Shown here: one piece after another, positions 21,491 to 32,587 of the stretch
Layout of the letters: each line of letters opens with the position of its first letter
How positions within the stretch are numbered: position 1 is the stretch's first letter
Source of the DNA: Gracilaria domingensis
Lineage: Eukaryota > Rhodophyta > Florideophyceae > Gracilariales > Gracilariaceae
NCBI GenBank assembly: GCA_022539475.1
Contig: VCMS01000035.1
Coordinates: forward strand, 212,436 to 276,435
Length of the DNA: 64,000 bases
Direction: 5' to 3'
The notes under the pieces: model-generated
Databases searched by the model: none
What the model saw: the letters and a program-made list of their open reading frames with translations, nothing else
What the model was told of the DNA's origin: nothing
Program-made: the position numbers and the translations under genes

Positions 21491-23089
21491 GCGCCAAAGC
21501 CTGTTTCGCAGGAATCGCTACGGTCATCGTCGGCCCCTACCGCACCCACTGTGGAAACAGCCGTCGAAACGGAAACAGCCGCCGCAGCGGGTACTCGCAC
21601 TCAACCGTCTGTGTTGCCGCATCCGGATCGCGGACTTGCTCATTTGCCTGCTAAGCCGGAATCTGACCCGTCGGTCTCCAATGCCGCACATGTGCACACG
21701 CGGATAATGGCCCCTATGGGGATACTCGCCGCCACCCCCGACGCTCCAACTGAGGAGGGGGAGGAGGCAGGTCGCTCTTTTTCGTTGTCGCCGTCGTCGA
21801 CGGAGTCGCCTTCGCAGGCCTCTGTATCGCACGCAAGTCGTGATGAATGCATGTCAACGCGCGACACACAGCCGGAGAGCCGGAAAGAAGAGAACGACGC
21901 GCAGCTACCGCGGAAGCCTCAAGAGGAGGAAGATCACTCTCGCTCACCACCGCCGTCGCGGACGGAGTTACGTTTGCAGGCCCAAGAACGGGAACACAAT
22001 ACCGATGTGGTACGTGATTTGCAGCCGGAAAGCCGGAGGGATCGCACAGTTTCGCGGAGGCCTTCTGAGAAGGACGCCACCTCGGTGACGATCGAAGCCG
22101 GAAGAGCGGAAGAGGAGGACGCGCCGTTACCATGGAAGGCTGAGGTGGAAGGCACCACTATGGTGAATCGCAAAGCCGGAAGTCCGGAGAAAGAAGAGTT
22201 AGTTCGAAAAAAACGTGCTGTTACGGCAGACCGGACTTCGGGAGATTTTGGTGCAGCACCGAGCGCCAAAGCCGTCAAAAATACGGAACCAACCACCAGT
22301 GTGGCGAACAGTCAAGCCACAGCAAGTGGGCAGCACTCAAGCACTGACGACGCGTGCACGTCGCACCAAGTGTCGAGCTCCGTGGGAGATCCGCCTCCAA
22401 CAGAGGATTACAGTGCGCAAGCCGGGCACGTGCCAGCCACAGACCTGGCGCCGTCTAAAAACGGTTCAAAAAATTCCGAATTTGCATCGGCTCTTGACAG
22501 CCATGCAAAGGCGCAGGTGTTACAAACCGCAGCGCGCGGCGAACCGCCGCCACGGCACGTGCCAGAACACCACTCGCTGTCTCACCGCTCTGCGGACCGT
22601 TCACCGTCGCAACGGGAGATTGTGCCGGAACGCCGGAAGCTCGCTATTCGAGAAGACCGAAGCACGGTCACAGCCCAGCAGCATGGGGAAAAGAACCAGG
22701 AATCTGGAAGCATGATTGTCAGGAAAGCACCATGGTCACGAATACCAAAGCCTGGCGTACAGGATGTACTGCCGTCAGGACGGAAGCCGATCATGAATGA
22801 CGATGCCCACGACGGGAGAAGCGACGACTACGCCTCGAAAGAGGATTCCTCGAGCAAGCCGCACACAGAGCGGAGTGTTCTCGATGAGGAATATGTCATT
22901 GACCGTCTGGTAAGTCACGGCTACGCCCCTGACGGGGAACTACTGTATCGAGTCCGTTGGTACGGCTACGCCTCTTCAGAGGATACGCACGAGCCCATTG
23001 AGCACTTGTCTCGCTCGAAGGTCTTGCAGTACCACCGTCGCACACGGACACCGATACTGGCTACGCTGGACAAGGCCCAAGTGGGTTGA
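21490..23089 (+). mobile_element. Disordered linker and chromodomain at the pol C terminus
   Basis: After the integrase comes about 450 residues rich in Ser, Pro, Glu, Arg and Thr with no globular motif. A chromodomain follows at about 22884-23050 (EEYVIDRLVSHG, LLYRVRWYGY, EDTHEPIEHL). In chromoviruses this domain reads histone marks and steers integration. The linker is much longer than the usual short integrase tail. Micro-hairpins such as CCCC-TGAC-GGGG (22926-22937) lie inside the chromodomain code itself. Confidence 0.85.
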
Positions 23090-23520
23090 CCACCCACGTC
23101 TCTATTGAGCGCAGCCGTCTCAGACGGAATATGCCGCCTCATGCGGACAGTATTGCATTACGCAAGAATATGCCGCGTCTAGCGGATGCAACTAAGTTAA
23201 CTTGAGGTCACTTAGCCGCCTCAGGCGGACCAGGCCGCTCTAAGCGGACAGCTTTTTGCTGAACAAACAAGCGGCGAAACGCGAAAGCCACTTACAGTGG
23301 AAAAAAAGAAGAAGAAGAGAGAAGCCTAAGAAGAAGGAGAAGAAGCCAGGACACTGGAAGGAAGACTAAGAAGTTTTATCGCTACAGCCGCTTCTGCGGA
23401 AAGTTACCCCTCTCTCGCGGGCCACTCACAACAGCCTCGAACGAGGCATTGCCCCCTGAGGAGGGGGGGAAAACAGGAAGAAAAATGTGAGCCAAGCCAG
23501 CAAGGCTGGAGAAGTTTACC
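23090..23520 (+). other. Hairpin-rich non-coding stretch after pol
   Basis: At least nine short hairpins stand in line: 23115-23127, 23134-23146, 23173-23185, 23216-23228, 23235-23247, 23288-23300, 23388-23399, 23434-23447 and about 23452-23467. Nearly all have the form CCNN(N)-loop-(N)NNGG with 3-5 base loops; six have stems of five or more pairs. A purine-rich GAAGAAG tract separates two groups. Confidence 0.75.
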
Positions 23521-23554
23521 TCTAACTATTGAGTTCGCCCCTCATCATCAGGGT

Positions 23555-25405
23555 CTACAACGGACTACTACAGCCCGTCAGGGATCTCGAGCCGGAAAAG
23601 TACACGCCGGACGGTCCAGCACCTGGGGTGCCCCCACTACGGAGAGCCCCGGAGAAGCGCTGTGCCGCTATCGCTTGCAACCCCGACTCGTCGTTCACCG
23701 TATCCGGAACGGCCACTCCCACGCCTCGGAGGAAGTCGCGAATGACCGCCGCTCGCGGAGTGAGAGAGGAACTGCCGCCCCTGGCGGATGCCACATCCTG
23801 AGCCCACGGGCCGGTCGGATCGGGAGCCGCTACAGCGGGTGGGACCACAACCACAACGTCGTCGTCGTTGCCCATAGCTTCGGGCTCTGGTTCTTCCTCC
23901 ACGCCCTCTGGGTTCTCCTCATCCATGGGGCTTCCTCCCTCAGTAGGGTCATCACCGTCGTCATCGACGTATACGAACCCACGCGAGTGCCTTTCCGGGA
24001 TATGGCGCTCCTCTCGGCGGCGACCAGCCGCCTCAGCGGGACCAATTATCTCCCAAATCCATGGGTCGAAGTATACGAAGTCGCCGGCATTGAGGTTCCG
24101 TCCGGGAGAACGGTCCGACTGCCGACGAACCCCGTCTGAAACCTGACTAGCAGGCACCTCATTCCAGTCAATCTGGTCAATGACGTCCACCAACGCGGTG
24201 GCTTCGCGCGCATTGCGAACCGAGCCGAGTACCTCGGAGAGATCCAACGCTCGGATCGCTTGCCGGATGAGCTCCGGGATGAACCAAACTCGGTACGAAT
24301 CATATGCCTCGATGAGGAGGAAAGCCGCAACGCGGACGGTCCATTCTGTTGCCAGGATGCTCCACAGGCCGCGAGGCGGATCGTTCATGAAGTACGAGCC
24401 TATGTAAGTTAGGCAGGGCGGTAGCTCTACGTGACACCCTCGTGGGACTTCGACCGCAGGCCAGAATGACGGCAGCGGCAGGTATCGCCCAGTATGGGAG
24501 TGACGCGCAATGCGTTCCACCTCCGTGCACTAGTACAGCACCAGTACCCCGAGGCGGGAACGCCATTTCCTCTCGATTCGGAGGCCTTCATGAAATTGAG
24601 ACCGTCCAGGACGGCGAAGGAACCGGAACTCGGCGCGAAGGATCAGCCGCGCCCACAGGATCAACTCCTGCTGCGGCTGAACGTTGTCCGAATATCGGTC
24701 AATTTCGTCCAACGCGTTGGCTAGGTGGTCGCCGTAGCCGACCTCGCCGAAAGTTCGGTAACGTGCCACATCGTACTGGTACTGTGCCGGCACCGGATGT
24801 TCGTTCGGAGCTCGGAAGTGTCGCGCGTACCCAATGCGGACCATCTCATTGCGAGCGAATTGTCTCGTCTCGTTTCGACCTACAAACAGGCAGCTCGGTA
24901 TAACCGCAACGCGGGCGATCCAGTCCGATGAACCGGTAACGTCAGCAGGAAGCCCACCAGGGAGTTGACCGTCGACAGCGTACCAGTCGACGAGCTCGGT
25001 ATCCCTAACGGCTTCGGCGTCAAACTAGGGAGCCTGGGCGAAAAGGAAACTGTGCCGGTGCGGATCCCGGATGCGTAACGCGCCTGCGGTAGGCCACCCA
25101 CCCAGCGTAGCTGGCATCTCGGCGTTGAACCAATCCCATACGGGTGCGGGACCAGCCTCAGCTGGAGCGTGATCCTGTCCGGAAGAACCCGGTTGAGAGA
25201 CAGCCGCTGACTGCGGAAGGGGTACAGACCGGAACAGCGGGTTGGACACTTGCATGCGTGCCGTCGAGGACGGAGGGCCGTTCGGTGCGTTGGACATCGC
25301 GGAAGGGCTCGAGATGACGAGGTTCGCTACTGACACCGGCGGTGTTGGTGGCTCCGAATAGTTCTCGGCAGACCCGTCTTGGGAGACTTCCTTATATACC
25401 TCCAT
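23555..25405 (-). mobile_element. Antisense open frame between pol and the 3' LTR
   Basis: One minus-strand frame spans about 617 codons with only about two breaks. It opens with a Pro/Ser-rich segment, has a hydrophobic/aromatic middle (FIPELIRQAIRALDLSEVLG, PGRNLNAGDFVYFDPWIWE) and an acidic tail (DDDGDDPTEGGSPMDEENPE). No family recognised. Some plant Ty3/Gypsy groups are known to carry extra antisense frames upstream of the 3' LTR, so the position has precedent. The shorter Gypsy element in this window has no counterpart. Confidence 0.6.
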
Positions 25406-25458
25406 CGCGAGGCGTATCGAGCCGACGGAGTCGGTGTCTCAGACTCAGAAGGGGGAGA

Positions 25459-26317
25459 TTTAGAGCAAAACGCCCTTTGTGGGGATGCACCGAGGTGCTT
25501 TTCATAGTTTGTTGATCCGTTACCGGCTTCGACACCTCAGGTTATGAGAGGCTACTGGGGTAGTGCCCCTATTTTGGGGTATGCCTAGGAAGGGTAGTAT
25601 TTCTGCACACGTGTGCCAAGTTGGCCCGATCGCGCGGGCGCCGTGGCAAGCCTGCCACGGGGGCACACCTGTAGTGTATTGGCCGGCAGCGCCGGATAGT
25701 TAGATATTTTAATTGATATTTTCAAGTGCCGTATATAAGTGGCGGCACTTGCCGCCACTGTACGGGAAGTAAACCTCAACGAGGCCTTTGGCTCTGATCT
25801 TCTTGCCGCTTGCGCACGGTCACAAGCCCCATCCTGGGGAATACCGCCGCAATTCCGGGCTGATCAACCAACCTCCATCTCTGAGGAGTATTAATCCGTC
25901 GTCACGGCATCCTTACTATCCATTCTATTGTTTTTACTTCCGTCTTACGGCTCTTCGATACTCTGCCCTGTCATACAGGTTCGGCCCATTAGTCTTGGGA
26001 CTTATTCCCGTTATCTCGAGTCAGTGCTCCGCAGTGCGGCTCGCTGGCTAATCTTTTGTCGTCCCATACCGTTGGGCTGGATACCCCCACTCGCTGTGGC
26101 TCGCCGGAACCATCCGGATACCTACGCCGATTCTACCTTCTTTACCTCCGACTGCACGCCCAGATCGGGGCCACCCGGATTTACACCCGGCTCGTGTTGG
26201 CCCTATCGGAGGGTTCTGTCACTGCGCCAACCCCTGTAGGGAGCAGGGTTGGAACACCCCTGTCGGTGCTCTTCCTCGACGCAGCTGTTGTCTTCCCGTC
26301 ACCGGGTTTGCACCACA
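25459..26317 (+). repeat. 3' LTR of the 11.8-kb Gypsy element
   Basis: 859 bp, the same length as the 5' LTR and nearly identical. It begins TTTAGAGC where the 5' copy has TGTAGAGC, directly after the purine tract GAAGGGGGAGA, and ends CACCACA. TATATAA lies at 25732-25738 and the terminal hairpin at 26295-26306. Confidence 0.92.
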
Positions 26318-26392
26318 CCTTCTCCTTTGTAACGTAATGCTCGTACTGGTCACGGACCTTCTGCAACCATCGTTCTTCTTTCCTGCCGCGCT
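26318..26392 (-). pseudogene. Upstream piece of the Harbinger partner gene (Myb/trihelix-like)
   Basis: Minus-strand code abutting the 3' LTR reads GRKEERWLQKVRDQYEHYV followed by TKEK. That resembles the end of a trihelix/SANT-like DNA-binding domain (a basic, Trp-containing helix then VRDxYxxY), as in Harbinger partner proteins. It runs in phase into 14509-14417 across the insertion. The frame is blocked by a stop about 20 bases further upstream, so an intron or frameshift lies there. Assignment to the Harbinger element is inferred from position. Confidence 0.5.
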
Positions 26393-26870
26393 GCCCTGTC
26401 GAGACCGCTCAAGGTCTTACGATTGAGATCTAGTGTCTTCAATCCTGTGCAAAACACCAAGGAGCAGGCCATATTTTTTATTATGTTGGATGATAGGATG
26501 AGTGAGGTGACTTTCCATAGCCTTGAGCTGTTGAAACATGTAGGAAGTAATGTGACGTAGGTGGTTACTGGCAAGTTGAATAGGGCGACCACTAGACAGT
26601 AAATCAGAAATATCTACACCGCTGTCGAACAACATCCGTAGCTCACCGTGAGATATTCCCATGAGAGAAAGCTTGATGTGCCTTGTATTTCAGTTCTGCA
26701 AATAGAAAAGGGCATGTCGGTGATCATACAAAATTGTCTTCATACGAAATGTACAGTCTTGGCTTTGTCCGTTCAGTTTTCTTGGATTGGACGACAGTCA
26801 CACAGTCGTCGCTATCTGATGGCGTCATAACTCGTAGAGGATTGGTGGCAACAGACCGAGGAAAGCCACC

Positions 26871-27995
26871 TTAATCCTGCGAATACCTCTTGCCCGTGTG
26901 GAAACCAGGGGTAAAAGGATATGTAGGATTAGAACTTGCTTGGGCTGGATTCGGCTTATCCTGCACTCGAACTGAGCGCCTCTGAACGTGTTGAAAAGCA
27001 TGGCGCGGTCGCTTTGCAGTTCTGGAAAACTTCGGACTCCCAATTGGGTGTTGTCGCCTTGCAGATGCGTTCGGTTTGGGCGCAGGGGAGAGAGAGCGTG
27101 ATGAGACCACAACCGCCTGTTGAGCGGTCGGCGACTTAGGTTGCGATTTTCGCACCAGACCATGTTTTGCGTCGTCATCGACGCTGATGGTCTAGGCGTA
27201 ACTGCGTTTTGGTTGTTCTGAGGTACGGTTACGATGTGCGGAGCGCAGCCCAACCGGAGGTTTCCCATCTGTTCTAGTTGTTCTAGTATGATTGAGAGTG
27301 ATGACCAAATCTGGACGCGAGATCCTTGTGGGTTCTCGGTCCTTGTTGGGCACTGGTGGCAAGGGAGGGCTTGATTCAGGCAAGTCATTTTGATAGGAAT
27401 GGAAAAGCCGGGCAGAAGAAGCGTTTCTAGCCAGCTCAGGCTGCTTCTGGAGAGCAGGGACTGTAGAAGTCGGAGTGGCATTCTCGCCGAGGTTGACCAC
27501 AGGAGTATTAGGCTTCAGGCGAGGGGTGGTGGTGGAGGACGAGGAGCGAAGTTTCTCAATCAAAAAGAGGTGAGGCTACTGTCCGGAACGCAGAGAGTTG
27601 GCGCACTCTTGGTTTGGAACTTCCGGATGTTTTCACTGCTCATGTAGCCAGGAAGGGAGGGTAGTCGGCGTGTGCCTGACGGGGAGGGTTGATGTTGAGC
27701 TGCATTTGAGGATTGCCTGCTTTGCGGGTAAGGTTTGCGCTCGCCACACTAGCGCAGCAGAAAGACTGAAAAGCCGTTAGGCCGAGTTGGAAGCATTTGG
27801 AGCTGGAGGGAGAATGGGAAGCGGCGGCGGCGGCGATGGCGGCGTCGCGCTAGGCAGCCGCTGAGGTGGATGTTGGGTGTGCTTTGATTGCTGTGTGGGG
27901 GTATCGAACCAGTTGCCGCCGACATACGAGTTGCGCTTGTCCGGGTCGGGCGCGGCCGTTGGGGGCTTGGGGATGGGGTACTGCGCGGAGCTCAT
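26871..27995 (-). pseudogene. Pro/Ser-rich reading, decayed, divergent from UBA2
   Basis: The best start is the ATG at 27993-27995 (MSSAQYPIPKPPTAAPDPDK). It is followed by a polyproline tract (PPSPPPPLPILPPAPN) and, after breaks, further Pro/Ser/Thr/Gln-rich blocks in the same frame (27563-27192 and 27155-26871). A second frame carries QMQLNINPPRQAHADYPPF at about 27700-27630. No domain recognised. The 340-bp gap to the UBA2 start on the other strand suggests a shared, bidirectional promoter. Could instead be a low-complexity regulator with unrecognised introns. Confidence 0.35.
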
Positions 27996-28335
27996 CGTCT
28001 CGCCGCACTGGGCGTCGCGGCCAACTGACGATCGACGGGAGCGGCCGCATATACGACGGGTAGCGTTGAGGGCGACACGCGCAGCGCGGTCTCCCCCTGC
28101 GCTGCCAGCTGCGCCAGCTTCAATAAACGCACAAAAGCTCTTTTGCGTCGTTGCCCCTTTCAAGTTGGCGCGCAGCCTACACTTGTACACCACTACGGTA
28201 GGGCGCAATCGGCTGCTGACCGCCGTGGACGGAGCCCTGCTGCAATGCGCCGCGTCCGCCTTTGTCACCGGACGTAGACAGAGTCTTCCGCTTCGCCCTG
28301 TCCATCGCAGTCCGAGCGGCCGCTGGGCTCGCACT

Positions 28336-30449
28336 ATGCCAACAATGCTGCCCAAGCTTCACGATCTGGATGTCATGTACGGCCCGCAAGCCTCGCAGGG
28401 CGTTTCCGACTCCTCCGTGCTTGTGGTCGGCGCAGGTGACGCCAGCTGCGAACTCCTCAAGAACCTTGCGATAGCCGGCTTTCGCAAGATCACTGTCATC
28501 GATCTGGACACCATCGATGTTTCCAATCTCAACCGCCAGTTTCTGTTCCGCCAGCACCATGTGGGTAAGTGGAAGGCCAGGGAGGCGGCCAAATCCGTGT
28601 CCGTCATAGCCCCAGACACCAAGATCACTCCGATTATGTCCAATATCAAGCACAATGACTTTGATGTCAATTTCTTTCGCAGCTTCACTTTGGTATGCAA
28701 TGCGCTGGATAATCTTGAAGCCAGACGCCATGTCAATCGCATGTGCCTAGCCGCTAAAGTGCCACTGGTGGAAAGCCGCAGTATTGGATACAATGGCCAG
28801 GCTTCCGTCATTGCAAACGGTGTCGAGTGCTACGATTGCGTACAGCGAACACCGCAGAAAATATATGCCGTTTGTACCATTCGATCTACTCCTGAAAAAC
28901 CGGTTCACTGAACAAATGTGTTGTTTGAGCAAAGTATCTTTTTGATCTTCTCTTCGGGCCTGACGATATCGTCATCGATGATGCCAACATTCTGAAAGAT
29001 CTCGACCTCACGGATACTGCCCCTTCATCTGTTGCAGACTAAAATGGTGATGCAGCCGACGAAATAAAATCTGCCGAGAACGGCCATTCTGGTCCGCACA
29101 AGAAGCGTGACGATAATCACTCTACCAATGGCATTTCGATCACACTTCAGGGGCAGGGAGCCACACAAAGGCGATTGCGATACGATCACGACGACACCCT
29201 TGATAGCTTTGCCGACCGTGTTGCGCATCGTGTGTTTACTGTCGACATCGAGCGCCAACGGGCGATGAAAGATTTATGGCGCCAACGTGCTCCGTGTTCT
29301 AGTGTGTGACGTACGTTCTGCGGCTGAGTCGAAACCAATTCATCTTGACAAGATACACTTATTATCACAGAGCTCATGGAATGTTGATCTCAGCGCCGCT
29401 GTATTTATGGAAGTGATAAAGAATATTGAGAAACGTCGAGCCGAAGAAATAGGTTCTCTAACTTTTGACAAGGATGATAGAGATGCCATGTTGTTTGTGG
29501 CCGCTGCCTCTAATCTACGGGCTAACGCCTACGGGGTGCCCTTACAAAGCCCGTTTGTTGTAAAGGGTATTGCAGGTAATATCATACATGCAATTGCAAC
29601 TAAGAATGCGCTGGTAGGCGGTCTCATTGTTCTGGAAGCACTAAAGATAACCACTTCTGGAGGAGATATTGACAAGTGCCTAACGCCATTTGTCAGTCAA
29701 GCACCAAGAGGCTCAAGGGTAAAGGTCATTCTTTGCCCTGAGAAGCTGCAGCATCCCAATCCTAGTTGCTTTGTATGCTCTAGGGGTCAACTCCATCTGT
29801 CAGTTGATATCAAGCAAATGACGCTCAAGCAGTTTATTCACTTTGGGCTGCAGAAGAAGTTGAGCATGATGTTTATGTGACTACTGGGGATTATCATGAT
29901 ACTCTATATGAGAGTGGGGAGGGGTTGGAGGAAGATGAAATCGAGGTGTATCAGAGGAATGAAACGAAGAAACTAAGCGGACTCAAGGTCGAGAACGGAA
30001 ATCAGTTTTCGATCAGTGATTTTGCGCAGACTCTGAAGTGCACCATACACATTTCTCATGTTGAAGACATAGTGGCGGAGAAGCCTCCAAGAGAACGCTT
30101 TGTGTTGGACGGGACAGTACCGACTGCGGCCGGTAAACATACAGGAGACCAGGAAAATGGTCTGAAAGCCCCTGAAGATTTGGATGAGCATGATGTAATG
30201 GCAGTACCTGCCCAAGACTTGGCTCACCGGCACGCTGTGGCCAATGGCAAGACATACTCAGCCGGTGATTCTAACGCTAAGAAAACTGACAAAGAGACTG
30301 CTGCAAATGCTGCACAAAGTGCTGAAAGCATTGGTGCAAAGGATATTGATAGAATGGGGGAAGAAGAGAATGAGCAAGTGGGGACAAAGAGGCAAAGAGA
30401 GGAAGACAATGGGAGAGAGGAAAGCGCGCCGAAGAGAGCACGCTCGTAG
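28336..30449 (+). pseudogene. UBA2: SUMO-activating enzyme E1 catalytic subunit (UBA2/SAE2), decayed
   Basis: Starts at ATG 28336. The product would adenylate SUMO and carry it as a thioester before passing it to the E2 UBC9, as a heterodimer with SAE1 in the nucleus. Recognisable: ThiF fold (VIDLDTIDVSNLNRQFLFRQ), the active-site region AVCTIRSTP, the second catalytic block (AASNLRANAYGVP, KGIAGNIIHAIATKNALV), a zinc cysteine pair (CFVCS), a ubiquitin-like domain (SISDFAQTLKCTIHI) and a Lys/Arg-rich acidic nuclear tail (KRQREEDNGREESAPKRARS). Damage: the ATP loop reads GAGDAS instead of GxGxxG; an 8-base insertion at about 28909 before a stop at a conserved Trp (VV-x-AKYLFDLLFG); a TAA near 29041; further frame changes near 29280-29340 and 29868. 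Introns do not explain these. A working copy is expected elsewhere. Confidence 0.85.
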
Positions 30450-30599
30450 AGTAAAGTGTAGAGATGTTGACGAAAGCGAAGATATGGGACGAAATGGTGT
30501 TTGCAAACCTAAGCGAAAAGGAACGAGAGCTAGCGAGTGTATCCTTGTACCAATGAGTTACAGGTACTCAGCGAATGAACTCTTTATAAACAGTTGAAC

Positions 30600-30850
30600 T
30601 TGAGAAGAGGCTCAACGCTTGGTGTGTTGAGCCCACCGCACGCATATGTTTGATGCAGAGAGAACCATTCGGCGAGTGTGGATTGCCTGCGGACGGATCC
30701 GAAACTTGTCGCTCCTTTCTTCAATGGCTTCGCAGAGTTCCTGCAATTGTTCAGAAACAACAAGGAAGCCCATGCGCTCCTACATGAAACGCTCAATGCG
30801 TATTGCAAGCACACACTGGAAGGGCGGGAGTGCAAGCTCGAATTGAGGTA
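30600..30850 (+). pseudogene. Possible coding remnant, unknown family
   Basis: One plus frame reads like a helical protein (NHSASVDCLRTDPKLVAPFF, FAEFLQLFRNNKEAHALLHE) up to a TAG near 30849, with a TGA just upstream near 30652. No family recognised. The rest of 30450-31028 shows no gene, only an AT dinucleotide run near 30907-30918. Confidence 0.25.
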
Positions 30851-31028
30851 GCGGAGTAGAAGCATTTCAGACACAACAAGAACACTTTTAAGTAGATTCA
30901 TATGGCATATATATATAGAACGTAAATGTAGCCTTCCCAGGCGTCCAACGTAAGCAATGATATGTGATCAAGTCCCACCACCACCCGGCGAAAATCGACT
31001 ATCGCCACAATCACATTAAATAAAGAAC

Positions 31029-32587
31029 CTAGAGAACAGTACCAGGATCGTTATTGTCATCATCGTCTTCGAATGTTCGCTTGTACCTCTTCAAGAGGTT
31101 GTTGTGCGTTTTAAGAATCATTTGAGCCAGATCTTCGTCATGCAAATCTCGAGCTCGTTTAAGTTGCACAGAGCTTTCTGCGAGGTATTTCATCATCTCA
31201 ATCTGGTGAGCCACGGCATCCCTTTGCTTCTGCAGCGGTGTTTTACTTGGGCCGCTCTTTTCATCTCCTCGAGCTGAATATGTTTCTTCAAAAGCGCCGT
31301 CTGCTCTTCGGAGATCTGATTTGAGCGACTGACATGCCTAGACATATTATCCAAATGCTTGTAGCTACCACTGTTCCGTCCGCTTGAGCTCCTTCTCTTC
31401 TCAGCAGCAAATGCTTCATTACGTTCCGCACCACCCAAAATTCCTTCCTCCACACCACCGTCTTCTCCATCAATGAGCTTACACGTAATGTCAAGCAAAT
31501 CTTCGCACTCATCAGCCGTACCAATTCGCGTCACTATAAAAAAACATAGGCTCGCTTAGATTCTGCAGTAAGTGCTCCCACGGGGGTTCTCTTCAGAAAC
31601 TGCGAAATGTTCTCCGGGTTATTCTGCCCAGATTTAGACCAATTAGCTCTGACCTCAGTCACCACTTTTCTCACGCCGTCATACCGTCTCTTCAGGAGAG
31701 ACGCACTGCGGGAGCAGGGGGGGCGCTCATTTGAATCTACTTCAAGTCGACCGATGAAATTACATTTAGAATCTACTGTCCTATCATTAAAGCGGTTAGC
31801 GATAGTTAGCCAAAGCGATTCCCTTGTAGCATTAGAATCCAGTTCTAATCTCGATAGATTCCCTTCCGTAGCTTTGACCAACGCGTTCTTCGCTAGCTCG
31901 TCGTCTCGAAGAATAACGCACAATCTAGCGAATTCATTCAGACTGAACGACGCATCATTGGGGATCTCAATTTCTGCAGAAAACGGAAAGGAAGAAGGAT
32001 TTTCGTGCTTTTTGAACGCAGTGATTGTGTGAATAACGAGGTCCTTGTCAGTGGGGTGAAGCATCTCAATAAAATCGCCAACGAAGGGTAACTTAAGAAA
32101 TCGTCTCAATTCGTGGTATGAAACCTTGCTCGTGCGTCCAAAAGTCTTTCATCTCCTCATTTAGGGACAAGCAATCTCTGATGCTAACGTCTTCCAGGCT
32201 TTCCAAGTGCAAGTACAATATAAGTTGCGCAATAAGCTGTGTCTGCTTTTTATTATGCACGGAAAGTTTGAACGGCTTCGAAATCTTCCGTAAGATCTTG
32301 ACAGTTTTGTTCATAAGAAAACAATACAAAATCCGCATGCGATTCATTTCGCGAAAGTCGGGGTCGTTATAGGGGCAGTCGGTAAGTTTCGAAGAGCTTG
32401 GCAGGGGTTTGGGATGTATCGAGGTTTTTTGTGAGGCATCATTGTCATGGTGGCATGCTTGGTCGTTGGTATCCAGTGCGTTATCAACACTTACGTGGCA
32501 TAATGATGATTGATGTTTCCGTGGGCTTCTCCGAAGAGGTGGAGAGCTCCGCGGATCATTAGGCGGCATGATTTTTGTTTGGTGCAA
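31029..32587 (-). pseudogene. Trihelix/MADF-like DNA-binding protein, broken over several frames
   Basis: Four minus-strand pieces follow each other. The first, from 32587, has a Pro/Ser/Lys-rich start and a helical domain (NRMRILYCFLMNKTVKILRK). The next (about 32100-31535) has FVGDFIEMLHP, LNEFARLCVILRDDELAKNA, then LWLTIANRFND and SLLKRRYDGVRKVVTEVRANW, which resembles a trihelix/SANT-type fold. The third (31534-31193) is acidic then Ser/Arg-rich, and the last is a coiled-coil-like tail (HQIEMMKYLAESSVQLKRAR). Frame changes lie near 32100, at a run of T/A at 31540-31546, and near 31213. The 31540 change sits in a homopolymer and could be an assembly error. Such proteins occur both as host regulators and as partners of DNA transposases. 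No splice signals convincingly join the pieces. Confidence 0.45.

Larger units (their letters stand above)
14510..26317 (+). mobile_element. Chromodomain Ty3/Gypsy LTR retrotransposon, 11.8 kb
   Basis: Bounded by 859-bp LTRs that I find to differ at only about five positions (about 99.4% identical), so the insertion is recent. It starts TG and ends CA, with a near-perfect 5-bp target duplication (CCTCC left, CCTTC right). Order: LTR, primer-binding-like TGGTCTCCCGACC at 15372, gag with a CCHC knuckle, protease, reverse transcriptase, RNase H, integrase, a long disordered linker, chromodomain, a hairpin-rich non-coding stretch, an antisense open frame, polypurine tract (about 25448-25458) and LTR. 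All domains are recognisable. The coding part carries roughly five breaks, so this copy is not whole. It sits inside the partner gene of a Harbinger transposon. Confidence 0.92.
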
